Below the pieces are notes generated by a model that saw only the letters and a list, made by a program, of their open reading frames with translations, was not told the origin of the DNA and did not search any database. Position numbers and translations under genes: made by a program. A stretch of 64,000 nucleotides of DNA from Tubulanus polymorphus. Lineage: Eukaryota; Nemertea; Palaeonemertea; Tubulaniformes; Tubulanidae. Below, piece by piece: positions 34,301 through 42,721 of this stretch (within the stretch, counting starts at the first letter, position 1; every line of letters begins with the position of its first letter). The DNA lies in contig NC_134034.1 of assembly GCF_964204645.1 (NCBI RefSeq), positions 9,791,414-9,855,413 of the forward strand. The letters run 5' to 3'.

Positions 34301-35774
34301 TTCAGATTCGTCACAATGAAAGGGGCAGACTTAGGGTAGTCTCAGGGGTCCGGACCCCTACCTTCTCTTGTCGTCAAGACAGAGATTGTTATAGACTTAA
34401 CCCTTTCAGTGCTGACTTAATAATACCCTATAGTGCTAAAGATAATTTGAAAATTCCACCCCAGTGTGTTGTGGCATGCTGCTAGGCTATAGTGCGTATA
34501 CATCGCCATGCGGTGTATCGTTAGTTACTAATATTTCACTATGTTTGACAGGTGCTACCTGCCATCTTTCAATGGAAAATAAAAACTAATTACATCAATA
34601 CACTGCGATGCAGTGTACTAATGTCTATTTCAACCTGACTTGAGAGCATTCCGGTTGGCCTAGCTCGCTCATTTTTGGTAGTAGCCTACATACCTGATAA
34701 AAGTCTTATTAGGACCAGAATGCATTGGCAGTCGACCTAAATCATCATTTTTTAATCCATTTGAAACCGTATTGAAGGATATCCAAAAAGTCTTCACTGA
34801 AAGGGGTTAAATGAAGAGAAGTGACTCCATGATTTGAAAGTTTAACAATATGTTTCCATGCCTACGTATCAAATTTCAGTTGGTAGGCATGGAGACATAT
34901 TGTTTAACTTTCAAATCATGGAGTCTCTTTTCTCTCAGGAACCCCTCTCAATGCAGATTTTTTGGATATTCTACAATACAGTTTCAAATGGATTAAAAAA
35001 TGATGATTTAGGTCGACTGCCAATGCATTCTGGTCCTAATAAGACTTTTATCAGGTATGTACTACTGAAACTGACTGAGCTAGGCCACCCTGTATGCTCT
35101 CAAGTCAGGTTGAAATAGACATTAGCAAAATCATCACCGATTTATACACCACACTGCGGTGTAGACGCACTGAAAGGGTTCACCGGCAAATTCGAAACTC
35201 ATCCTATTTCGAAAATTGCATATTTTCGGATTTATTTCTTGAAAATATCTAGTAATGAGTGCTGGACTCGGCAAGTATCTTAAGCAGTGGCTGCTCTAGC
35301 TGATAAATGCCTTTTCTCTTCTTCCGCACCCCAGCCTTGCAAACATCCGAGATCCATCTCAGATTGTTGGAGAATATTACCTTTGATAACGTTAGCGGGT
35401 GAACTCGAACTTCTCGACGACGATTCGACCGCAGGACCGGATGTGGCTGCTGCCGGTGAAGACGTACCACCACAGCTGCGATGATTATCCGGCGGAGATC
35501 GACGAGGCGGCTTCGCGACGCGCTCCCACGGCGAAGCCATCGTCGGCGACGACGACGGGCTGCCAACAACTACTTTTCGGCCGGCGTTATTCGTCGGGCC
35601 CGCGCGGCTCGACGTCGGGCCCGACACGCCACTGCCCTGCTGCATCAGCGAATGAAACTGAACGGTAGCTTTCATCGGACCCTGTTTACTACAGCTACCC
35701 CCAGCAGCTGATGACGACGAAGTCGACGCTGGGGACACATTTCGGCGCACTCTTTGCGTCGGTAAATTTGACAT
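17870..35774 (-). CDS. GLCCI1/FAM117-like: GLCCI1/FAM117-family protein (nine exons placed, at least one missing)
   Basis: This is a homolog of glucocorticoid-induced transcript 1 and FAM117A/B, mostly disordered proteins of uncertain molecular role; GLCCI1 has been linked to the dynein light chain DYNLL1. In order, the exons show an N-terminal QRVRR...MKATVQF...PRRSPPDNHR segment, the signature IKRTGSLDAIAGPYLTGQWP, a KRSASTAGSAIWQKGGKLRQ segment, RLQRSKES...RQSPIHG...IPVPH...RGSVEGLNQ, EIERL, TPDGHRAP, TRSIDTQTP (a TQT motif of the type bound by LC8 light chains), SYSFGREPPDGCEKV and a C-terminal SAGSAFCTL. About 490 residues are accounted for; human GLCCI1 has 547. Exon phases agree except between 33379 and the 29-nt exon near 26968, where a short exon that would complete a second STQ-T motif was not found. 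Confidence 0.92.
18195..18375. repeat. CCACCAGGTGTC repeat, 3 copies
   Basis: Units of about 63-75 bp with GGATCCACCAGGTGTCGCTA, GTAGGACATCAACTACTGC and GATTCCAC. They lie in the intron before the last GLCCI1-like exon. The same family appears at 45820-46560, 54236-54640 and 63330-63480. Confidence 0.85.
18443..18590 (-). CDS. GLCCI1/FAM117-like: GLCCI1-like exon, REPPDGCEKV block
   Basis: A 148-nt exon, phase 1 to phase 2, holding ISPRPNKSYSFGREPPDGCE then KVNIITEP. It matches [24 protein letters not shown] of human GLCCI1. Confidence 0.95.
18605..18740. repeat. dispersed repeat P, copy
   Basis: A single copy with TTCAAAAACTGATCGTCCAC and AAATGAACTACAAACACC, within the intron between GLCCI1-like exons. 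Confidence 0.6.
19110..19356 (-). CDS. GLCCI1/FAM117-like: GLCCI1-like exon, TPDGHRAP and DTQTP block
   Basis: A 247-nt exon of 82 codons plus one base. EPTPDGHRAPVLELIRGGSG and TRSIDTQTP match human GLCCI1 (IPDGRRAPLP, TRSIDTQTP). The rest is Ser-rich and likely disordered. TQT is a candidate dynein-light-chain site. Confidence 0.94.
20188..20250 (-). CDS. GLCCI1/FAM117-like: GLCCI1-like exon, EIERL block
   Basis: A 63-nt phase 0-0 exon encoding EIERLVLKNSHSGNDDIDLD and R, continuing the EGLNQ-EIE junction of the family. Donor is CGG|gtgagt. Confidence 0.87.
20470..20632. mobile_element. 160-bp MITE with long inverted ends, copy 1
   Basis: The ends are GGGGTCATTCATTTATTAC and its inverse GTAATAAATGAATGATCCCC. 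The interior matches the copy at 42893-43055 closely (GTACTGTAATGCTTAAT, AAAAATGGCCGATTTTGCGT). The target duplication is not clear. Confidence 0.85.
20845..21118. repeat. 48-bp tandem repeat, about 5.5 copies, next to a splice donor
   Basis: The unit contains GATAGTCAGGTATCCACAAT and CGCGAGTTCAGAATCCCCCG. At 16 codons per unit it stays open in several frames, including the frame that continues from the GLCCI1-like exon at 21136 if the intron were retained. Confidence 0.92.
21136..21342 (-). CDS. GLCCI1/FAM117-like: GLCCI1-like exon, RLQRSK-SPIHG-EGLNQ block
   Basis: A 207-nt phase 0-0 exon of 69 codons holding LYRQRLQRSKESSKSSSAQQ, RQSPIHGHH, SKAIGIPVPHIPKTGVPRIR and GSVEGLNQ before gttagt. 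The frame stays open past the donor for several hundred bases because the next sequence is a 48-bp minisatellite. The acceptor could instead be ggttacag, 18 bases further in, which would fit the vertebrate spacing better. Confidence 0.9.
21496..21640. repeat. single-copy relative of the 27951 minisatellite element
   Basis: CAGGGTCCCTACGGATCAGT is followed by GGAGTTTTTTAAGGAGAAAA and TTTCA. The same right flank follows the expanded array at 29205, and a third diverged version lies at 34092-34165. Confidence 0.7.
21945..22765. repeat. 30-bp GATAGTT-rich tandem repeat, 15 or more copies
   Basis: A clean array at about 22300-22765 of GGTGGATAGTTTGGGACAGT plus TAGTTTCGAA, preceded by looser GGATAGTT repeats (a 39-bp duplication near 21961-22038). 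Confidence 0.85.
23051..23333. mobile_element. TTAA-flanked MITE, copy 3 (inverted, intact)
   Basis: TTAA at 23047-23050 and 23334-23337; ends CCCTTTCAGTGC and GCACTGAAAGGG. It lies in the intron between GLCCI1-like exons. Confidence 0.88.
23437..23712. mobile_element. dispersed element with CTCF-like ends, copy 1
   Basis: The left end has CGCCAGATGGCGTGCCGAGC and the right end has TAGCGAACCTGGTGGATCCT, with an interior shared with copies at 47376-47680 and 49846-50100 (ACTCAG, GAAATG, GACCGAGTAACTACTA). The two CCACC[A]GG-type end motifs face each other. Confidence 0.7.
23728..24230. repeat. 42-bp minisatellite, 12 copies
   Basis: The unit contains ATTGCCACAGTAGCACCACA and CAAGAGTGGGACTGCTCC. 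Units end CTG or CCG in a mostly three-unit pattern. Because 42 is 14 codons, long ORFs appear in several frames on both strands; these are artefacts. The array starts at the right end of the dispersed element at 23437. Confidence 0.95.
24370..24407 (-). CDS. GLCCI1/FAM117-like: GLCCI1-like 38-nt microexon
   Basis: It lies between ttgtgtag and gtttta, phase 1 to phase 0, and encodes SAIWQKGGKLRQ. With the preceding split Gly it aligns to GSADQLKEQIAKLRQ of human GLCCI1 directly before the LQRSK block. Confidence 0.72.
24590..24617. repeat. (TA)n microsatellite
   Basis: A pure TA run, in the intron between GLCCI1-like microexons. Confidence 0.95.
25081..25204. repeat. (CCCT)31 microsatellite, (GGGA)n on the transcribed RNA
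   Basis: About 31 tandem CTCC/CCCT units. On the minus strand, which is the sense strand of the GLCCI1-like gene, it reads GGGA repeats able to form G-quadruplexes. Confidence 0.97.
25325..25390. repeat. (AT)n microsatellite
   Basis: A nearly pure AT run with one AAAT interruption, ending in ACACAC. Confidence 0.95.
25515..26005. repeat. 107-bp tandem repeat with 214-bp higher-order period
   Basis: About 4.5 copies with GTCACTCGTCACCAGCAAGA, CACCAAAAATTCAAATTCGC and TATCCTCACTGAGGGTCA. Alternate units carry CATTCTTTCTC or CAATCTTTCTT, so the true repeat is a dimer. Confidence 0.92.
26160..26900. other. GC-richer intronic stretch without a supported exon
   Basis: This stretch inside the GLCCI1-like gene is richer in CG dinucleotides than its flanks. 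I tested minus-strand frames near 26200-26340 for the missing exon and found stops or no family match. It may include an internal promoter. Confidence 0.35.
26940..26968 (-). CDS. GLCCI1/FAM117-like: GLCCI1-like 29-nt microexon (or longer, to 27010)
   Basis: It encodes SVKRSASTA plus split codons, followed by donor G|gtgctg. Human GLCCI1 has HQRSASWGSADQ here. The acceptor ttgcag at 26969-26970 gives 29 nt; an alternative acceptor gggtag at 27011-27012 would extend it in the same frame. Both need the preceding exon to end with two bases of a codon, which the exon at 33379 does not, so a further exon lies between. Confidence 0.6.
27280..27645. repeat. long purine-rich (GGGAGA/GGAAAG) tract
   Basis: About 360 bases are nearly all purine on the plus strand, with a duplicated AACCTGGGAGAGGG motif. 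The RNA of the GLCCI1-like gene would carry a long pyrimidine tract here. ORFs in it are compositional. Confidence 0.9.
27690..27738. repeat. T24 followed by (GCA)7
   Basis: A poly-T run abuts GCAGCAGCAGCAGCAGCAGC; on the minus strand this is CTG repeats followed by poly-A. Confidence 0.95.
27951..29205. repeat. 34-bp minisatellite A, about 37 copies
   Basis: The unit contains TGGATATACAGGGTCCCTAC and AGATCAGTCATTCC. Variant positions (CAGATCGG, CGGATCAG, TTACTGG) recur in blocks, showing duplication of multi-unit segments. The right flank TTTTTTAAGGAGAAAA is the same as beside the single copy at 21496. Confidence 0.97.
29793..29964. mobile_element. TTAA-flanked MITE, copy 4 (172 bp, internally deleted)
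   Basis: Intact TTAA flanks (29789-29792, 29965-29968) and both ends, but about 110 bp of the interior are missing. Confidence 0.87.
30305..31985. repeat. 34-bp minisatellite B, about 49 copies
   Basis: The unit contains AGGGATGGGTCGAGGATATT and CACTCCAGAAACTC. A second unit type with CACTCGCGAAACGCGG occupies 31230-31640 and returns after 31850. A 34-bp period cycles through all frames, so the 289-residue plus-strand ORF is an artefact. Confidence 0.97.
32521..32801. mobile_element. TTAA-flanked MITE, copy 5 (281 bp, intact)
   Basis: TTAA at 32517-32520 and 32802-32805, both ends intact, same orientation as copy 1. Confidence 0.88.
33379..33521 (-). CDS. GLCCI1/FAM117-like: GLCCI1-like signature exon
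   Basis: A 143-nt exon, phase 1 to phase 0, encoding ERPKPLRSSPSNIKRTGSLD and AIAGPYLTGQWP, then FQNCQLVMTDKSTQ. RRTSSLD..TGPYLTGQWP is the most diagnostic block of the family. Donor is CAG|gtaaat. Confidence 0.96.
33580..33905. repeat. 76-bp tandem repeat containing tRNA B-box-like motifs, 5 copies
   Basis: Each unit has GGTTCAAATCCCTGTGA, a good match to a polymerase III B box, plus GACAGGGGTTTGTACTGTGA and TCTCATGATG. It looks like a multiplied SINE segment. A related array is at 51535-51715. Confidence 0.8.
34401..35178. mobile_element. TTAA-flanked MITE, copy 6, split by a foldback insertion
   Basis: The left part starts after TTAA at 34397-34400; the right part (from 35123) ends CACTGAAAGGG with a decayed flank (TTCA). 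The interruption is exactly at a TA dinucleotide. Confidence 0.85.
34621..35122. mobile_element. 502-bp foldback element nested in the MITE
   Basis: The left arm begins ATGTCTATTTCAACCTGACT and the right arm ends AGTCAGGTTGAAATAGACAT. Arms of about 240 bp pair imperfectly around a centre near 34875. It is flanked by TA on both sides, which suits a Tc1/mariner-type target duplication. Confidence 0.85.
35381..35774 (-). CDS. GLCCI1/FAM117-like: GLCCI1-like first coding exon
   Basis: It runs from ATG at 35774 through 131 codons to a phase-1 donor AAAG|gtaata. MSNLPTQRVRRNVSPAST and later MKATVQFHSL and PPRRSPPDNHR match the order of human GLCCI1 (QRMRR, IRATVPY, PRRSPESHR). It is GC-rich with many CGs, unlike its surroundings, as expected of a first exon near a promoter. 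Confidence 0.88.
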
Positions 35775-35789
35775 TTCTAGCGATTTAAC

Positions 35790-37225
35790 TCCTAAAAGCG
35801 TTCGAACAAATATTCATCTACCAGTGTGAGCGATTTCGGGTCGATTCGACGAGTTTTCGGCGAGTTTTTCAGCTTTTTCGGCGCATACTTTCTCTCAATT
35901 TCTGTCGTTCTGTAGAAACTCTCAACTCTCCGGGATCCGACGAGGAATCTCGCACCGGCTCGTCACGTGTTCCCGATCCGCGTCGCTGATTCGTCGAAGC
36001 GCTCGACCTAGTTATGCAAATCAGGGAAATCCCCGCAATGACGTCGCTACTGATTACTGTCGCAATGCGGAAAAAATGAAGAACCACGTTTTTTTAGAAA
36101 TTAGAAATGAATTTTTGATAATTCTCTCGATTAAAACCGTTATCCTAGTTGCCAGTATTAATTGATAATTGGGGAAAAGAACTATTGGTTTTAAAGCGAA
36201 GAATTAAATTTCATTGAGTGGAAATTTCCCGACTTGATCCACTCGATCTGCCATTCCAATTTCTTCTGAAAGAAGACAGATCTTTCTTTATTCGGCGTTT
36301 CGATGGTGTCGGAGGGTATGACACAATTCATGTTGAAATACATTTCGTTCAGTCGTACCTAGTAGTTTTGACCAACAGAGCTAAAATGTACGATTATACT
36401 ACTCAAATACAGTTAAACAAAGAAATTATAATATTTGCTGTCTGCTATCCTGGCACTTTGCCAGTTTTCAATAGATGGCGGAGCTGAACTTGAATATTTA
36501 TTTTGGTATAGTCTACCGTATTTAGGCCGTGTTGAGGATTGATTGCTATCATTTTTTTAAATATCGAATCAGGTCGAGTTGGTCAGTCTATCGATATCTT
36601 AAAAGATTATGCCTATGGCATTTGGTTGTGTGGGGTGGCTCCGATGACTACTCCGTCACTCAATTGCCGCTGTATGATATTTAGGAGGCCTCCGGTAGAA
36701 CTTGTTATCCATCCATGCATGCTATTCGCGATTTGCTCTCCATCAAAAGAACTCTTCCTCGGCCAAATTAATACCACAGAAAGACGAAATATAATATAAT
36801 TTTGAAATTATTTCAATTTTATTCTTCACAACATATTTTACAATACTATGTTCATTTCTCGGCAAAATACTAACAAAATCCAACAAAAGAAAATTCTGGT
36901 ATCTGGCCAGCACCTGCCACTACAATTTTTTGAAAATTTTTTCAGTTGGCCCACTCGCAAAAAAACATCGTAAAGACTTCCAACGAAACCAAATTTACAA
37001 ATACTAATTCACTGTACAACGCTCTATTTCACTAATTCTTCATCATCCCTTCTACGAGGGAAAATGATTCCCGTGAGCACATCAATTAATGCAAGTTACT
37101 TTCTACAAATCCAACATAAAACTTGTACACACGCAATGACGAGTTGAACTCCAGCAGGCCACCGTTTAAATAAGTGCGCATTACTATGTTAGCATATTAT
37201 ATTTACAAGAACTTGGTCAGGAATA
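35790..37225. other. region upstream of the GLCCI1-like first exon, no exon supported
   Basis: It would contain the promoter and any 5' UTR exon of the GLCCI1-like gene. No TATA or initiator could be assigned. ORFs at 36218-36487 and 36539-36799 have no recognisable homology. Confidence 0.4.
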
Positions 37226-38538
37226 GGTGCCGGGTTATCCTAGATACGTCCGCGGCGCCGATCTCCCGCCAAATTCGAGCCGCATGTCATATGCCAGCAA
37301 CATTTATCTAATATACATCATAATATATATATATATATATGTATATTCATTATTTATAGGTATTTACAAATATTCATCGTACATATTTATACGGTTAAAC
37401 AGGTCTCGAGATGATATTTATAATATTTATAACATGAAGTTCATTATCGTAATCATAATTTTAAAGAAGCTTTTTATTTCGAGAAACGTTCGATCGATCT
37501 GCCTACGACAAAAGAACCATCCGGAAAATAATTCCGATATTGAAAATAAGTATCATTCAAATTCACGTTAATTCTGAGCATCTCCCCCCCCCGATTAAAG
37601 GATGCCGTTAAAGGCAGCGGATCGATTGATTATTGATACCTGCATATTTGTCTAATTAATTCAGGTGAAACCGTTTTGAAATTTATTAGCGTGTGACCTT
37701 AGTTGCCGAGTTCGGCTCCGGCCCCTTAAAAAAGACCCCTTTTGATGATTCCTAGCCCGGCAATACTCGAATGATATTTCAACCTATAAAAAAACAAAGC
37801 CTTATTTCAAAGAGATTGTCTCTTATTACCCAATGATCGATGAAACATTCCACGATACGGGGTCAATTTTTGACACGCCCCCTAGGGGCAAGTATGCACT
37901 TTATGAACAGCCCCCCCCCCATACTGGAAATCAGAGCCGCGATCACGCCAAAACGATTTGCCCGGGACCAGACCCCGAGTCACGCCTAATTTGGGAGAAA
38001 AATAACTCGCTCATCACTGAAATGCTATTAAAACAATGCTGCGGCAAGTGAGGAATCACTTCCAGAATCAGTTAGCGATAATTCGACCTGCTCTAAAATT
38101 CGGCACGGGCCCGTTCCGAAGATCATTGCCAAATTCGGCCCGCGTCAAACAGGCACGGGCCCATTTGGCACCGGTGTGAACGGCGCGATCGCGGCTTAAA
38201 CCGATCAAATTAGTTGAAGTAACTAGTTACATCGAAAAAACGGCTCGCGTAACTAGTTACTTAAATAGGGGAGGATATCTGCATTAAAAAACTAAGAGGA
38301 CATCCGTCCTGCGGATACAAATACAGTATCGCCTGAAATCGGTGAAATTATCATCCCGTTTTTATCCACTTTACACGAGAGAGAATATCGTTTAGAGACC
38401 GAAAGTCAATTAACACACTAACGAAACTAACAAACTAATTAACAAAACGTTTGCTTAATTTATACATAAATATTCACTTCCTAACACATGACTATACGAT
38501 CATTTTTTTACACAGCCTATTATTCCCTACAATACACT
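37226..38538. other. intergenic, no gene seen
   Basis: It holds a short (TA)n run near 37325-37345, C-rich runs near 37582 and 37912, and otherwise unremarkable sequence. Confidence 0.5.
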
Positions 38539-38539
38539 A

Positions 38540-38872
38540 CAGCAGAAACCGGCTTAATTCGGGCCGGAAAAATTCTTCCAGTTTACGAGAAATCTTCATT
38601 AGAAGTCTTTTTCTCATAGTCAACCCCTGATATACTGCCCTCCGATATACTGCCACCCCCAGGTTTACTCAATGTACATCTCTATACAAATACATAGTAA
38701 AACACCCCCGATATAAACCGCCATACTCTCTATACTGCCAAAATCTTTCCGCGCCGATTTGGGCGGTATATCGGGGTTGACGGTACATGGATGAACGAAT
38801 GGACTGCAAATAATATCCATAAGAGACCAAAATCCGGATTAAGTCTGTCCGGATTAAGTGGGTTTGACTGTA
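38540..38872. mobile_element. pogo/Tigger-like MITE
   Basis: The left end is CAGCAGAAACCGGCTTAAT and the inverted right end is CAGTCAAACCCACTTAATCC, both flanked by TA. CAG...CTTAATCCGGA ends are typical of pogo-group elements. A similar fragment (CAGTAGACCCCGACTTAATC) lies at 41869. Confidence 0.6.
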
Positions 38873-39343
38873 TTATCGTCGTTCATCAGTGCTGCTTGCT
38901 CGCCACCATCCTGCTGCCCTAAACACAATTTGGACAGAAATTACAATTCACCGGATTTACGGATCAACGCGCCATCTTTTGAGCGAGCTCGCAATTACAG
39001 CAGAACGTCGCACTGATACTGAAACAACGGCATCATGCCCTTATCCCGCTGAGTCACCGCTTTTTTTTTTTATAAAAATGATTTCATACTGGATATAATC
39101 GACTAACAGGTCGACTGAAGTACGTTATAATGAGTTACGCAGTAGTCAAAGGCCATCTTTCTGCATCATTCAACCAAGCATCGGCGTTAGTTCGATTGAG
39201 TTTTCGTCCTTCGATAGTACTTACAAAAACAGACAAGCTCTATGAATCGAAATTTGTGCATTTCAAACATCCAAATGCGCTCCAACCCTCTAGACAAAAT
39301 GATCTTAGACTGTTTTTAAAGTAAACTAAGTTCAAATGTTTAA

Positions 39344-39595
39344 CCCTTTCAGTGCGTCTACACCGCAATGTAGAAATCGGTGATGAACTTTGCTAGTACA
39401 CTGCACCATGGTGTATTGATGTTATCAATAGTTTTCATCTCAATTGGACAAGGGAAGCACCTGTCTAACAGTGGAATATTAGTTAACGATACACTGCACT
39501 GCGGTGTAAATGCACTGTAGCCACATGCCGGTTATTCAACACACTGGAGTGACATTTTCAAAAATTTAAAATCATCTTCAGCACTTTAGGGTATT
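39344..39595. mobile_element. TTAA-flanked MITE, copy 7 (right end lost)
   Basis: TTAA at 39340-39343 and CCCTTTCAGTGC end on the left; the copy is recognisable to about 39595, where the terminal GGG-TTAA is missing. Confidence 0.75.
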
Positions 39596-40139
39596 AGAAG
39601 ATGGGTTAGAAGTCGAATCCTTTACAGGGTGGAACTGGGTGCAGTGAGTTGGATTTAGAGTCAAAATTACTTTTTCTTTACAAATGTCTTTAAAACCCAA
39701 GAGACAAATCTCAACCAGAGATCTATGCAACTGGCTACAGAATATTTGCGGAATTTCACGTCGTTCTACAGTACACCCTAGTGCGTTCCACTGAAATGGG
39801 CGAGTTGCAAAAAACCTTCTACGTCCCTGCCGATCATGCTCGAACTGATTCTTTCTCACGTTGAAATGTTACATTCGCAAATGAAAATTAAAAAAAACAA
39901 AAAAAACATAATTTTTTAAAGGTCTGAAAGACATATGTAGATTCGAATATCTATAAAATAATAGCACATTTCATTTCTATTTTTTCAATGCGTTAAGTTT
40001 CTTTCAACCGCAACAAAATTCGTTAGTTCAAATATCAATGCCCTTTGAACTGCCTTATCAAAGGCGTCAAATCCTGCAGCTTGGGTTCGGATACTGTGGC
40101 TACATTTTTCAAAGCAAGGTTGAAGTCCAAGTTGGTGGT

Positions 40140-40650
40140 ATTTTTAAATGAGCTTGCACCGGTCATAAGTAATTAGATCGGCTATAGAACTAAAATGAAC
40201 CTAGACTGACCATGTTAAATTGGCTATAGGAATAAAATGAGCTGAGACTGGTCTCAAGTTTTTAGATTGGCTATAGAACCAAAATGAGCCTAGACTGGTG
40301 ATAAGTTGTTTGATTGACTAAAGAACCAAAATGAGCCTAGACTGGTTTTAAGTTGTAAGATTAGTTATAGAACCAAAATGAGCTGAGACTGGTCTCAAGT
40401 TTTTAGATTGGCTATAGAACCAAAATGAGCTTAGACTGGTCTTAAGAGTTGTTAGATTGGCTATAGAACCAAAATGAGCCTAGACTGGTTTTAAGTTGTT
40501 AGATTGATTATAGAACCAAAATGAGCTGAGACTGGTTTTGTGTTGTAAGATTGGTTTTAGAACCAAAATGAGCTTAGACTGGTCTTAAGAGATGTTAGAT
40601 TGGCTATAGAACCAAAATGACCCTAGACTGGTTTTAAGTTGCTATATAAG
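40140..40650. repeat. 47-bp tandem repeat, about 10 copies
   Basis: Units of GGCTATAGAACCAAAATGAG and (C/T)TAGACTGGTCTTAAGTTG. Variants (GAGCTGAGACTGGTCTCAAG and GAGCCTAGACTGG) recur at intervals of about three units. Confidence 0.9.
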
Positions 40651-41289
40651 TTGCTATATCAAATCCAAGTCTTGGCTGCGTGCAACTGGAATCAAGGACT
40701 AGCTTTAACTACATTACAGGGGCCAGTTTAGTCGCGGCTACCTGGAACAGTAAGGACTGGTTCATCGACTGAAAAATGTAGCCCTAGTGCGATAACCCGT
40801 AAATATATATATATATAAATATATACATACATGAAATGCTACGATCATTATTATTACAAAACAGTTTCAGAGCCCTTTTTTATTTCAATTAGGCCAGTGA
40901 TTTCTCACAAGCCAATATGAAATTTTGCCCAAGTTTGCCGATTGGGCAAAACCTAACCGCAGCAGACGAACATTATATATTACGCAATATACATAACATA
41001 GTACAGCTGAGCACGTTTTTTTTTTCAATGTTATTTCTACATTGCGCATCGGAGTTTTTTTCGTAACAAATTCATTTGCAACTTTCAGCGGGAATACCTT
41101 CGCAATATCTTCGAACGTTAAGGCAAGTTTCGATTGAACATATTGCAGTTTGGGAGGAATATAGCAGATCGTGACAATGACCCGTCCCTGCTCCGTCTGG
41201 CCTTGAATACGCATACGTGGGAGACGATTTATCGGCATCTCAAAACGTCTGATCAAGTGGAGTGTATTGCATCAATTCGGCATTACTAA

Positions 41290-41405
41290 CTCTCTACCGG
41301 CCGCTTCTATCAGGTTTACAGATTACAAACTCTCTACCGGCCGCTTCTATCAGGTTTACAGATTACAAACTCTCTACCGGCCGCTTGTATCAGGTTTACA
41401 AATTA
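41290..41405. repeat. 40-bp tandem repeat, 3 copies
   Basis: Units starting TCTCTACCGGCCGCTTCTAT at 41291, 41331 and 41371. Diverged relatives occur near 33095-33310. Confidence 0.9.
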
Positions 41406-41719
41406 TGCTATTACGTAATAGATAGAGCGTATTCTGGTCGCGCCAGTAGAGAGTCTGGAATCGGTACAGACCAATCGAAACCTGCCTTACAATCACTCGA
41501 TTCAGATATCAAACCGTTTATCGGATAGGCACATGTTTCATTACAAGCAATTCAAATCTGCATAATGAAATTAACAACGGGGAAAACTCTATATATACAT
41601 TTAGGCTGTCGTTGATTTAAATGCTTCAAACAAAATCTAATTAAACCCTGCCCAACGCCTATTTTCCCTGTTTATACTGGCAATCAACAAATTTGTTATA
41701 AATATAAAATCTTGTCCTT

Positions 41720-41725
41720 TTTATT
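41720..41725 (-). terminator. candidate polyadenylation signal of the AMPK gamma gene
   Basis: An AATAAA on the minus strand about 890 bases beyond the stop. It is the first clean hexamer I noted in the downstream sequence; cleavage here is inferred only. Confidence 0.3.
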
Positions 41726-42014
41726 TCATCGACAAATTTTAAAAGACGAAAAAGTTGATATTACGATTTTTCGAACGAAAAAATAATTCGTTTAAGAAAA
41801 CTTTTCTCGCATTTTTTGTTTGTTTAAAGGGTAGAATCCAAACAACGTTCCGCGACTTAGTCGGTTTGCACAGTAGACCCCGACTTAATCTGGATCAGGA
41901 TTTCGATCTAATCCGGAGACATTATTTACAGTTACTTTTTCTCCCTCGAACTGCATCAATTTCAACTAGTCCTGTTCCAGATTAAGCGCAGTCTTAGGCA
42001 AGATGACCCGGTTT

Positions 42015-42345
42015 CACGAAAAAGTTAAACTCAAATTTGCGGTTTAGCGACAACCGATGACTTAGCATTTTCAAAATATTTATACAACAATTAAAACTGT
42101 TTTTGATCTGCGGTTCCGTTGCTATCGGTTACTTCATACTTTCAGAATATCTACAACAATTTGAAACGGTTTTCAATTTTCCATTTTGTTGCTATCGGTA
42201 ACTTAATTTCTCCGAAGTAATAACAACAATCGAAACTTTTTTGTTTCCGTTGCTATCGGTTACATCATATTTTCAAAATATCTACAACGATTAAAACCGT
42301 TTTCTGTTTTCGGTGCTATCGGTTACTCGGTATTTTCAAAGTATC
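42015..42345. repeat. about 64-bp tandem repeat, 5 diverged copies
   Basis: Units share GTTGCTATCGGTTAC, TTTTCAAAATATCTACAAC and GAAACCGTTTT. They lie in the 3' UTR of the AMPK gamma gene if the poly(A) signal at 41720 is used. Confidence 0.8.
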
Positions 42346-42611
42346 TACAACAATCGAAATGGTTTTTTTTTTTCAAGGTTTTTTTTTTTCAAGCTCAATC
42401 TCTTTCGCGAAACCGGACCGAGCCGATCCCGAATCCTCGGAAGTATCTTCGCAGACGGTTGGAAAACTATAACGCCGCGTAGACAGCGGCGCGCTCTGTC
42501 GAACGCGGGTGTCAGCACACGGGTGGCGCCACCGGCCGGTCGCCGTCGTAGCAGCGGCAAAGGTAGCGCAGAATCTCGAGACTCACTCCGCCGGTCTCCG
42601 CGGGTCGGCTA

Positions 42612-42721
42612 TCAGGACGTGTTGCTCGTGTCGAGGTCCATCGTTTCGGCGGAACTTCGCGCCGGGTCGAGGAATTTACTCGACGGTGAGGTAGATGATG
42701 AGTCATCTTCGTCTTCGTCCA
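42612..42721 (-). CDS. PRKAG: AMPK gamma last coding exon, acidic C-terminal tail
   Basis: This exon begins after ttttcag with two bases that complete the split codon from the exon at 44283, then encodes [20 protein letters not shown], further residues and a TGA at 42612-42614. Phase fit and the acidic Ser-rich tail (insect gamma subunits also have acidic tails) support it. The tail itself is not conserved enough to prove homology. Confidence 0.78.

Noticed and set aside
35399-35711. Plus-strand ORFs of 76 to 89 residues
   Set aside because: Antisense to the GC-rich first exon of the GLCCI1-like gene.
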